Source: Christiangramia sp. OXR-203 (GTDB taxonomy: Bacteria > Bacteroidota > Bacteroidia > Flavobacteriales > Flavobacteriaceae). Taken from it: a stretch of DNA of 64,000 nucleotides. The translations under genes and the position numbers were made by a program. Where the stretch lies: positions 1,240,001 to 1,304,000 of the forward strand of contig NZ_CP139698.1 of the NCBI RefSeq assembly GCF_034372165.1, read 5' to 3'. Of the stretch, positions 35,512 through 43,720 are shown piece by piece; position 1 is the stretch's first letter, and every line of letters starts with the position of its first letter. The notes under the pieces were generated by a model that was given only the letters and a program-made list of their open reading frames with translations, was not told the origin of the DNA and made no database searches.

Positions 35512-37413
35512 ATGTGCGGAATTAACGGCTTTATTACTAGGGGCCATGTCAGTGAAGAAGGTCTTAGAGAGCAGCTTGAGGGAATGAATAATAAAATTAT
35601 CCATCGAGGACCAGACCAGGATGGGTTTTTTACTGAATCTAATTCGGATTATTCAGTGGCTATGGCTATGCGCAGACTATCGATTATTGATTTAGGTACG
35701 GGAGCTCAACCTATTTTCAGCAAGGATAAAAAAGCGCTCATTTTTTTTAACGGCGAGATTTATAATTACCGGGAATTAAAAGATGTTTTATTAGAAAAGA
35801 ATCACGAGTTTAAAACAACTTCAGATACAGAAGTGATTTTGAAAGCCTATGAGGAATGGGGTACAGAAAGTTTCGGGATGTTGGATGGTATGTTTGCTTT
35901 TAGTATTTATGATAAATCTAAAAATAAAATATTTATAGCCAGAGATTTTTTTGGAGAAAAGCCATTGTATTATACCAAAACTGATAGCCAGCTAATTTGG
36001 GGATCAGAATTAAAATCGCTCGTTAAAGAATTATCCCAAAAGCCTCAGATTTCAAAAGAAGGCCTAAATCTTTATTTCAGGTTAACCTATATTCCTGCGC
36101 CATATTCAATTTATGAAGGAGTTCATAAGCTGGAGGCCAATCACTATATGGAGATAACGCTTGAAAATTTCCAAGCGAAAACTTTTCCTATTAAAGATGA
36201 TAAGTTCCTTTCTATAGATCCTGAAATATCATTTAAAGAAGCGAAATCTAAAACACACGATCTGGTGCTTGAGAGTGTTAAAAGTAGATCTGTAGCCGAT
36301 GTTCCTTTGGGAACTTTTCTTTCTGGAGGTGTGGACTCATCTGTGGTTTCTCTGGCTCTTTCTAAACAAGTCAAAGATAAGATAGATACTTTTTCGGTAG
36401 GTTTCGAGAAAAAATCCTTTGATGAAACAGATAAATCCCGTACCGTAGCTAAGTTGATCAATAGTAATCACCATGAATTTATCATTTCTGTAAATGACTT
36501 AAAGGGTAATTTAGATGAGATATTGCTCAATTTTGATGAACCATTTGCAGATTCTTCTTCACTTCCTACTTATCTGGTAGCAAACAAAACCAGACAACAA
36601 GTTAAAGTAGCTCTGACCGGAGATGGTGGAGATGAAATTTTTGGAGGATATAATAAGTACTATATTGGTAAGATGAACCAGAAATACTCATCGGTTGTAC
36701 CAAAACCTATACATACTAAACTAAAAGCGGTAGCAAATACGGTGCTAAGTACAAAAGATGATAAGCGTGGAACTCGATTTAAATTGAGAAAATTGATGAA
36801 TGCGATCAATTATGAAGGTGATTTCTATTATAATATAATTTCACTCGCTTTTCAGGAAGAAGATGTAGCGCAATTGCTCAAAGATAAATGGGTGAAATCA
36901 AAAGTCTTTCAACCTTACAAAAACACTATCAATAATAAAGCTGAGAAGCTAACAGATTTTCGTAATATCGATAGGATTTTAAGTCTGGAAGGGGATATGC
37001 TGGTTAAAGTAGATCGTACGAGTATGCTGACTTCTTTGGAGTCACGGGCTCCTTTTTTAAATAAAAAGCTTTGGAACTTTACTGCTCAGTTACCAGAAGG
37101 TTATTTGATGAAGGGATGGAATAAGAAATATATTTTGAAAGAAGCTTTTAAAGAGTATTTCCCGAAAGATTTTTTAAATAAATCTAAAAAAGGTTTTGGC
37201 GTACCCGTAGGAGATTGGCTTAGAGGGTATTTGAAACCTGAGTTAAAATCTTATATAGATAATCACTTCTTGGAAGAACAGAATTTATTCGAGAAAGAGT
37301 TTGTACGGAATCTAGTGGAAAATCACATTAGCGGAAAACAGGACAATACTTTTAGAGTGTGGGCTTTCTTTTGTTTTCAAAAGTGGTATAAAGTAACTTA
37401 CTTGACTTTATAA
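35512..37413 (+). CDS. asnB: Asparagine synthetase (glutamine-hydrolysing)
   Basis: A full-length class II asparagine synthetase of 633 residues. MCGINGF supplies the catalytic Cys2 of the glutaminase domain, and FNGEIYNY (79-86) with RGPDQDG are its binding loops. The synthetase PP-loop is SGGVDSS at 271-277, followed by GDGGDEIFGGY. In contrast to the two minus-strand relatives at 22970 and 24755, all catalytic parts are present. In glycan loci such genes may amidate uronic acids, or this may be the cell's ordinary AsnB. The next gene starts 1 base after its stop. Confidence 0.92.
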   Translation: MCGINGFITRGHVSEEGLREQLEGMNNKIIHRGPDQDGFFTESNSDYSVAMAMRRLSIIDLGTGAQPIFSKDKKALIFFNGEIYNYRELKDVLLEKNHEFKTTSDTEVILKAYEEWGTESFGMLDGMFAFSIYDKSKNKIFIARDFFGEKPLYYTKTDSQLIWGSELKSLVKELSQKPQISKEGLNLYFRLTYIPAPYSIYEGVHKLEANHYMEITLENFQAKTFPIKDDKFLSIDPEISFKEAKSKTHDLVLESVKSRSVADVPLGTFLSGGVDSSVVSLALSKQVKDKIDTFSVGFEKKSFDETDKSRTVAKLINSNHHEFIISVNDLKGNLDEILLNFDEPFADSSSLPTYLVANKTRQQVKVALTGDGGDEIFGGYNKYYIGKMNQKYSSVVPKPIHTKLKAVANTVLSTKDDKRGTRFKLRKLMNAINYEGDFYYNIISLAFQEEDVAQLLKDKWVKSKVFQPYKNTINNKAEKLTDFRNIDRILSLEGDMLVKVDRTSMLTSLESRAPFLNKKLWNFTAQLPEGYLMKGWNKKYILKEAFKEYFPKDFLNKSKKGFGVPVGDWLRGYLKPELKSYIDNHFLEEQNLFEKEFVRNLVENHISGKQDNTFRVWAFFCFQKWYKVTYLTL

Positions 37414-37414
37414 G

Positions 37415-38578
37415 ATGCAAAAGCTTGTTCGTGTCACCACTATACCATTGTCTCTGGAAAAACTTCTTGAAGGACAACTTACGTTCATGAGTCAGCATTA
37501 CCAGGTTATAGCCGTTGCTGCAGATGAAAAGAGACTCGAAAAATATGGAGTTGATAATAATGTAGAAACCTACGCTGTAGAATTGACTAGAGCAATAACT
37601 CCTATTGCTGACCTTAAAGCTGTATTTAAACTCACTAGTTATTTACGCAAAGAAAAACCTTTGATTATTCATAGTCATACTCCTAAAGCAGGTATCATTA
37701 GTATGCTAGCTGGTTGGCTCGCAGGTGTTCCAATAAGGCTACATACAGTTGCAGGTTTACCATTGCTAGAAGTAAAGGGTTTCAAAAGAAGAATTTTAGA
37801 CTTTGTAGAGAAGCTTACTTATAAGCTAGCTCATAAAGTATTTCCAAATTCTTTTGAATTAAAGAAAATCATTCTTGATTTAAATTATGCAAATGAATCT
37901 AAATTGAAGGTGTTAGGGAATGGAAGCTCAAATGGGATAGATACGACGTATTTTGATCCTCAACGATTTACAGAAGACTTCAAATCAGATTTAAGGTCAA
38001 AATTTGGTATTCCACAGGAAGATATTGTTTTTGTCTTTGTAGGGAGATTGGTGAAAGAGAAGGGTATTGAAGAACTTGTGCGTGCTTTCAATGAACTTAG
38101 AGTTAGTTCACCGAAATGTAGTTTGCTGCTAATTGGCCCCTATGAGCAGGATCTGGACCCAATTTCCGAAGAAATAATTCAGGAAATTGAAAAAAATCCG
38201 AAAATCATAACTACTGGTTACGAGCTGGATGTTCGACCATATTTTGCAATTGCAAATATTCTAACTTTTCCATCGTATCGAGAAGGTTTTCCAAATGTAG
38301 TTTTACAGGCGGGAGCCATGTCATTACCAGCAATCGTTTCTAATATTAATGGTTGTAATGAAATCATCCAGAATGGTGAGAACGGAATTATCATACCGGT
38401 AAAGTCGGAAGAAGCGCTGAAGGTTGCTATGAAAAAATTAGTCGATGATATAGATTTAAGAAGTCAGCTAACATTAAATGCTCGGCAAGTAATTCAAAAA
38501 AAATATGAGAGAGAGTACTTTTGGCAAATTCTGTTAAAAGAATACAAAGAGTTAGAAAGCTCTCTGAAACATGATTAA
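37415..38578 (+). CDS. Glycosyltransferase family 4
   Basis: A 387-residue GT-B glycosyltransferase. It shows IHSHTPKAGIISMLAG near residue 83, LHTVAGLPLLE near 108, LGNGSSNGIDTTYF near 166, FVGRLVKEKG near 208 and PSYREGFPNVVLQAGAMS near the C-terminus, where the second acidic residue of EX7E is a glutamine. This profile is typical of the enzyme that acts soon after the initiating PglC-type transferase; the pglC gene lies 37 bases downstream. A second-sugar role is inferred. Confidence 0.9.
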   Translation: MQKLVRVTTIPLSLEKLLEGQLTFMSQHYQVIAVAADEKRLEKYGVDNNVETYAVELTRAITPIADLKAVFKLTSYLRKEKPLIIHSHTPKAGIISMLAGWLAGVPIRLHTVAGLPLLEVKGFKRRILDFVEKLTYKLAHKVFPNSFELKKIILDLNYANESKLKVLGNGSSNGIDTTYFDPQRFTEDFKSDLRSKFGIPQEDIVFVFVGRLVKEKGIEELVRAFNELRVSSPKCSLLLIGPYEQDLDPISEEIIQEIEKNPKIITTGYELDVRPYFAIANILTFPSYREGFPNVVLQAGAMSLPAIVSNINGCNEIIQNGENGIIIPVKSEEALKVAMKKLVDDIDLRSQLTLNARQVIQKKYEREYFWQILLKEYKELESSLKHD

Positions 38579-38615
38579 ATTCGCGCCCTAGCTGAAGTAT
38601 GTCTGAATTAACTGA

Positions 38616-39221
38616 ATGTATAGAAATTTAATTAAACCAATCTTTGATTTTTTAGCTGCTGTTATAGCGCTGGTACTTCTAAGTCCGGTTTTAATTGTCG
38701 TCACTATATTATTATATCGGGCAAACAACGGTAAGCCATTTTTTTATCAGGCGAGACCTGGTAGAAATGGGGATATTTTCAGAATAGTGAAGTATAAAAC
38801 CATGACTGATGAAAAGGATCCAACGGGCAATCTGTTACCGGATTCAGAACGATTAACCAAAATTGGTAGTTTTGTTCGAAAGACTTCAATTGATGAAATA
38901 CCACAATTGTTTAATGTTCTGAAAGGTGACATGAGTATTGTTGGTCCAAGACCATTACTTCCTCAGTATCTAGAGCTATATAATGCCGAACAACTAAAAC
39001 GGCATGAAGTTAAACCGGGAATTACAGGATGGGCGCAGGTAAACGGGAGGAATGCAATAAGCTGGCTCAAAAAATTCGAATATGATGTGTGGTACGTAGA
39101 GAAGCAATCATTTTTTCTGGATCTTCAAATATTATTAAAAACTATCAAAAAAGTTGTAATTTCTGAAGGAATAAATGCGGATAACATGGCTACCACAGAA
39201 CCTTTTAACGGTAACAATTAA
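38616..39221 (+). CDS. pglC: Initiating phosphoglycosyl transferase (PglC-type)
   Basis: A small monotopic phosphoglycosyl transferase of 201 residues that loads a sugar-1-phosphate on undecaprenyl phosphate. One N-terminal re-entrant helix (about 8-34) carries the Ser-Pro break in LLSPVLIV. The catalytic Asp-Glu pair is D93/E94 in SIDEIPQLFNVLKGDMSIVGPRP. The C-terminus has GITGWAQVNGRN. The size matches PglC and not the larger WcaJ/WbaP. With pglD, pglE and pglF following directly, the sugar is probably diNAc-bacillosamine. Its stop and the pglD start share TAATG. Confidence 0.9.
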   Translation: MYRNLIKPIFDFLAAVIALVLLSPVLIVVTILLYRANNGKPFFYQARPGRNGDIFRIVKYKTMTDEKDPTGNLLPDSERLTKIGSFVRKTSIDEIPQLFNVLKGDMSIVGPRPLLPQYLELYNAEQLKRHEVKPGITGWAQVNGRNAISWLKKFEYDVWYVEKQSFFLDLQILLKTIKKVVISEGINADNMATTEPFNGNN

Positions 39222-39829
39222 TGATTTTATTTGGGGCAAGCGGACATGCAAAAGTAATTCTTGATATTATCAATTCAGGAACTGGTGATACCGTAGATTA
39301 TATATTAGATGATAATTCTGAAATATTTGATTTAGCTGGTTTTCAGGTCGATCATGCAGTTGATAGAAACATCCTTCAGACGAACAATACAATTGTTGCT
39401 ATTGGAGATAACAAGATTCGGAAGAATATTTGTGTAAAATATAATATAAAGCTACATGAGGCATTGATTCACAAAACTGCAACTGTTTCAAAAGCAGCGA
39501 CTGTGTCAAAAGGATCTGTTGTCATGGCTGGAGCTGTAATAAACCACTCAGCGAAAATAGGCGAAAACAGCATTATTAATTCGAATGCTATCATTGAACA
39601 CGATGTAAGCATCGCTAAATTTGTACATGTATCGCCAAGTGCAAGTGTGACTGGAGGAGTAAGTATTGGAGAAGGCTCCCACATTGGGGCTGGAGCTTCA
39701 ATTATTCCAGGAATAAAAATTGGCAAATGGGTTACAATTGGTGCAGGCGCCGTTATATTGAAGGATGTTCCAGATCATGCCGTTGTGGTTGGGAATCCAG
39801 GCCGAATAATTAAATACAATAAGAATTAA
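39221..39829 (+). CDS. pglD: UDP-4-amino-sugar N-acetyltransferase (PglD-type)
   Basis: A left-handed beta-helix acetyltransferase of 202 residues. The N-terminal sugar-binding Rossmann part starts ILFGASGHAKV. Hexapeptide repeats run from about 85 to 195, and the catalytic histidine is H127 in SNAIIEHDVSI, as in PglD. It would acetylate the 4-amino group of the PglE product to give UDP-2,4-diacetamido-2,4,6-trideoxyhexose. It overlaps pglC by one base and is followed 1 base on by pglE. Confidence 0.9.
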   Translation: MILFGASGHAKVILDIINSGTGDTVDYILDDNSEIFDLAGFQVDHAVDRNILQTNNTIVAIGDNKIRKNICVKYNIKLHEALIHKTATVSKAATVSKGSVVMAGAVINHSAKIGENSIINSNAIIEHDVSIAKFVHVSPSASVTGGVSIGEGSHIGAGASIIPGIKIGKWVTIGAGAVILKDVPDHAVVVGNPGRIIKYNKN

Positions 39830-39830
39830 T

Positions 39831-40976
39831 ATGGCAAACGATAAGATCTGGTTATCCTCCCCGCATATGGGTGGTAATGAGTTAAAATATATTCACGATG
39901 CATTCGATGAAAACTGGATAGCACCTTTGGGTCCAAACGTTACTGGATTCGAAAGTGATATTAAAAAATATCTTGGTGGAAATGTTGAAGTTGCTGCATT
40001 AAGTTCTGGTACGGCTGCCTTGCATCTTGCTCTAATTATGCTTGGTGTTTCGAATGGAGATGAAGTGATATGTCAAAGTATGACCTTTGCAGCTTCTGCC
40101 AATCCTATAAAGTACCTGGGTGCCACTCCAATATTTATTGATAGTGAATCTAAAACTTTGAATATCTGTCCTGATCAGCTGGAGATGGCTATAGAAGATA
40201 GAATAAAAAGAGGAAAAACGCCGAAAGCTATTATTGCAGTTCACTTATATGGAATGCCATATCATGTAGATCGAATTAATACCATTGCAGATAAATATAA
40301 CATTCCAGTCATTGAAGATGCGGCAGAAGCACTTGGGAGTACATACCGTGGTAAGAATTGTGGCACCTTCGGCGAATTGGCTATTTTGTCATTTAACGGT
40401 AATAAGATCATCACAACGTCTGGTGGTGGCGCCTTGGTTACTAAGACTGAGAAAATGAAACAAAAAGCTGTTTTTCTCGCAACTCAGGCGAGGGATGATG
40501 CTCCGCATTACCAGCATAGCGAAATTGGTTACAATTATAGATTGAGTAATATTTCTGCAGGAATTGGTCGTGGACAAATGGAGGTTTTGGATGAAAGAGT
40601 AAGTGCAAGACGTGAAATGTTTGAATTTTACGTAAATTTATTCCGGGATGTTGAAGGTGTTAGGTTGTTTTCTGAACCATCTACAGATTATTTCAGTAAT
40701 CATTGGTTAAGCGTTTTAACTATTGATAGTGAGATTACTGGGTTCACTAGAGAAGACTTAAGAGAATCACTTGCTGCTTTGAATATTGAATGTCGACCAC
40801 TTTGGAAGCCTATGCACATGCAACCTGTTTTTGAGGATAGTCCGTTTTACGGCACGGGAGTTGCTGAAACCATGTTCGACAATGGACTCTGTTTGCCAAG
40901 TGGTAGCAATCTGTCGGATAATGATAGATCCAGAATCAGTAATGCAATTAAAAGTCATTTGAAAAAAGACCAATAG
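39831..40976 (+). CDS. pglE: UDP-4-keto-6-deoxy-GlcNAc C4 aminotransferase (PglE-type)
   Basis: A DegT-family aminotransferase of 381 residues. The PLP lysine is K192 in LSFNGNKIITTSGGGA, and the cofactor aspartate is in VIEDAAEALGS (D163). The SFNGNKIITTSGGG motif separates this PglE/LegC-type enzyme from the PseC-type enzyme at 9818 (FHPVKHI). It acts between PglF and PglD. It is followed 3 bases on by pglF. Confidence 0.91.
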   Translation: MANDKIWLSSPHMGGNELKYIHDAFDENWIAPLGPNVTGFESDIKKYLGGNVEVAALSSGTAALHLALIMLGVSNGDEVICQSMTFAASANPIKYLGATPIFIDSESKTLNICPDQLEMAIEDRIKRGKTPKAIIAVHLYGMPYHVDRINTIADKYNIPVIEDAAEALGSTYRGKNCGTFGELAILSFNGNKIITTSGGGALVTKTEKMKQKAVFLATQARDDAPHYQHSEIGYNYRLSNISAGIGRGQMEVLDERVSARREMFEFYVNLFRDVEGVRLFSEPSTDYFSNHWLSVLTIDSEITGFTREDLRESLAALNIECRPLWKPMHMQPVFEDSPFYGTGVAETMFDNGLCLPSGSNLSDNDRSRISNAIKSHLKKDQ

Positions 40977-40979
40977 ACT

Positions 40980-42953
40980 ATGGGGAGCATAAGAAAAGCC
41001 CTTTCCAACATAATATCAGGTCCTGATAATTCTTTAGATATCCGAAATCTCAGATATCTTCCTAGGTGGGCAATTTTGATGATCGATATAGGTCTGGTTA
41101 CTATCTCAACGATTTTAACCATTTTTATACTTTTAGATCTATCTCCTTTCCAGTATACATTATTAAATTTTTATGAGAAAGCACTTCTGGTGATCACCAT
41201 GAACGTCGGTTTCTTTTTTGTCTTTAAAACTTATGCCGGAATTATAAGATATTCTTCAAATGTGGATGCTTTGAAATTGCTACTTTCCACTTGTAGTGCT
41301 TTCATCGGTTTGGTTGTGATTAATTATGCATCTTACTTTTTAATAGGTCAGAAAATCTTTTTAATTGGTGGACTACTGATCAATTTATGGATATCATTTT
41401 CGCTATTATTCCTTTTCAGACTTAGTGTCAAGCAATTCTACGAATATTTTAAAATTCTTCAGAAAAATGAGTCTCTCATTAATGCTGTTATCTTAGGGGT
41501 TGATGAAAATGCGATCTCTATAGCAGGTGCGCTTGAAATTGAACATCCCCGTCGATTCCGAATTGTGGGATTTCTAACACAGGATTCACACAAAAGACTT
41601 CGAGTACTGGATAAGCCAGTTTTAAAGCATACCAAAAAAATTCATGAAGAACTAAATTCTCTTGGAGCTGAAGCAATCATATTTTCAGAACACACACTTT
41701 CTTCTGAAGAAAAATTTAAATTAGTAGAAGAGTGTTTGGAACACGACATTGCAATTTATAATGCTCCATTAGTTTCCACCTGGGGCGGTGAACCGATAGC
41801 CAATAAGGTAAAAACGTTGCAGATTGAAGATCTTCTGGATAGAGAACCTATTAATCTAGAAACTCAGAACAAAATTGAGCAATTAACCAACAGAACAATC
41901 CTGGTTACTGGTGCAGCAGGTTCTATTGGTAGCGAGATCGTGAGACAGGTTGCTAAATATGATCCAAAACGTTTGATAATATTGGATCAGGCCGAAACAC
42001 CTCTTCATAATTTACAATTGGAGGTGGAATCCAAGTTTCCTGACCTAAACTTCAAAGTAATTGTTTGCGACGTAGGGAACCAAAAGAGATTGGAACTTAT
42101 GTTCCAGAATCAAGACATTGATGTGGTTTATCATGCAGCAGCATATAAACATGTACCGTTGATGGAAAGTAATCCCCATGAAGCTGTGTTCGTTAATATC
42201 CATGGAACCAAAAATCTCGCGGATCTTGCCGTGAAGTACAATGTAGGACACTTCGTTATGGTTTCAACAGATAAAGCGGTTAATCCGAGTAATGTAATGG
42301 GCGCTTCTAAAAGAGCTGCTGAAATGTACGTTCAATCCTTATTTCATAATCAGCTTCAAACTGGTATAGGATCTACAAAATTTATAACCACTCGTTTCGG
42401 TAACGTTCTAGGTTCTAATGGTTCGGTTGTACCGCTTTTCAAGAAACAAATAGAGAAAGGCGGCCCTGTAACTATTACTCATCCTGATATCATTCGATAT
42501 TTCATGACCATTCCTGAAGCTTGCCAGTTAGTTCTGGAAGCGGGAGCCATGGGTAAAGGGGGCGAAATATTTGTTTTCGATATGGGTGAGCCAGTGAAAA
42601 TTATGGACTTAGCCATCAAAATGATAAAACTTGCAGGTTATCAACCAAACAAGCATATTAAGATTAGAATTACTGGACTAAGACCAGGTGAGAAATTATA
42701 TGAAGAGCTATTGAATGATGATAGTCAAACGCTTCCAACGCATCATAAAAAAATCATGATTGGGCAGGAGGTTGTAAGAGATTACGAAGGTATCAACGAG
42801 AATATTCTCAAGATAATAAAATCTGCTACTAAGTTGAAAAATGATAAAGTAGTTGCTAAACTTAAAGAGTTAATACCGGAATTTAAGAGCAATAATTCAT
42901 CTTACGAAAAACTGGATAATTTAAATCAAACCAAAAAATCAGGAATTAATTAA
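40980..42953 (+). CDS. pglF: Membrane UDP-GlcNAc 4,6-dehydratase (PglF/CapD-type)
   Basis: A 657-residue dehydratase. The N-terminal part has about four membrane helices (roughly 31-52, 66-84, 100-120 and 125-146), then a CoA-binding-like domain (about 165-285), then the catalytic SDR domain with TGAAGSIGSE from 310. The catalytic block reads STDKAVNPSNVMGASKR from residue 429: the SDR tyrosine is replaced by M440 with K444 kept, as is normal in the retaining PglF/CapD group. It retains C5 configuration, unlike PseB. It overlaps the Wza gene by one base (TAATG). Confidence 0.93.
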   Translation: MGSIRKALSNIISGPDNSLDIRNLRYLPRWAILMIDIGLVTISTILTIFILLDLSPFQYTLLNFYEKALLVITMNVGFFFVFKTYAGIIRYSSNVDALKLLLSTCSAFIGLVVINYASYFLIGQKIFLIGGLLINLWISFSLLFLFRLSVKQFYEYFKILQKNESLINAVILGVDENAISIAGALEIEHPRRFRIVGFLTQDSHKRLRVLDKPVLKHTKKIHEELNSLGAEAIIFSEHTLSSEEKFKLVEECLEHDIAIYNAPLVSTWGGEPIANKVKTLQIEDLLDREPINLETQNKIEQLTNRTILVTGAAGSIGSEIVRQVAKYDPKRLIILDQAETPLHNLQLEVESKFPDLNFKVIVCDVGNQKRLELMFQNQDIDVVYHAAAYKHVPLMESNPHEAVFVNIHGTKNLADLAVKYNVGHFVMVSTDKAVNPSNVMGASKRAAEMYVQSLFHNQLQTGIGSTKFITTRFGNVLGSNGSVVPLFKKQIEKGGPVTITHPDIIRYFMTIPEACQLVLEAGAMGKGGEIFVFDMGEPVKIMDLAIKMIKLAGYQPNKHIKIRITGLRPGEKLYEELLNDDSQTLPTHHKKIMIGQEVVRDYEGINENILKIIKSATKLKNDKVVAKLKELIPEFKSNNSSYEKLDNLNQTKKSGIN

Positions 42954-43720
42954 TGAAGAAATTATTAATCATTGCAGTTATATCTAGCTGTTTATTCAGC
43001 TGCGCTACTAAAGACCAGGTAGTCTATTTTAATAATGTCAAATCATTAAATGGTCAGCGCAACTTATTAGAATATGAACCGAAAATTGAAAAAAATGATG
43101 TTCTAAGAATAAATGTTTCTTCATCCTCAATTAACCCTGAAATTGTAGCACCCTTTCAAATGAACCAGCAAGGTGGGCAATCTTCAGGAGGCGGAGGTCA
43201 AAGTCAATCTCTAACTGGTTATTTAGTTAGTCCTAAAGGAACTATTAATTTCCCGGTACTGGGTACTATTGACGTAGAAGGTTTAACCAGAACTGAGATA
43301 CAGCAAGATTTAGAAACGAAAATAGCGGATTATGTAATTGATCCTGTTGTTGACGTGAGGATAGTTAATTTCAGTATTACAGTTTTAGGAGAAGTGGGCA
43401 ATCCAGGAAGGGTTCAAATTAATGACGGTAGAGTTACGATGCCAGAACTTCTCGCGATGAGTGGCGATATTAATTATACTGGGAAACGTCAAAATATAAG
43501 AATTATTAGAGAAAGCAATGGTGTGAAATCTGTTGGATTTATTAATATGACAGAAACAGATTTATTTAGTAGCCCATACTACTATCTCAAGCAGAATGAC
43601 ATAGTATATGTAGAGCCTACTTACGCAAGAATGAAGTCTGCTGGTTTCTTTGGTAATCCAGGAGCAATTATAGGCCTTATAAGTTCAATTATTGGTTTAG
43701 TGTTTATATTTACAAGATAA
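42953..43720 (+). CDS. wza: Polysaccharide export lipoprotein (Wza/BexD family)
   Basis: An outer-membrane export protein of 255 residues with a lipobox in SSCLFSC (lipid cysteine C17). A polysaccharide export domain holds KNDVLRINVSS near residue 47 and YLVSPKGTINFPVLGTIDVEG near 90, then a SLBB-type domain with VTVLGEVGNPGRVQI-like sequence. A glycine/glutamine-rich insert lies at about 71-86. A hydrophobic C-terminal helix (IIGLISSIIGLVFIF) replaces the amphipathic helix of E. coli Wza. The wzc gene starts with no gap. Confidence 0.92.
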   Translation: MKKLLIIAVISSCLFSCATKDQVVYFNNVKSLNGQRNLLEYEPKIEKNDVLRINVSSSSINPEIVAPFQMNQQGGQSSGGGGQSQSLTGYLVSPKGTINFPVLGTIDVEGLTRTEIQQDLETKIADYVIDPVVDVRIVNFSITVLGEVGNPGRVQINDGRVTMPELLAMSGDINYTGKRQNIRIIRESNGVKSVGFINMTETDLFSSPYYYLKQNDIVYVEPTYARMKSAGFFGNPGAIIGLISSIIGLVFIFTR

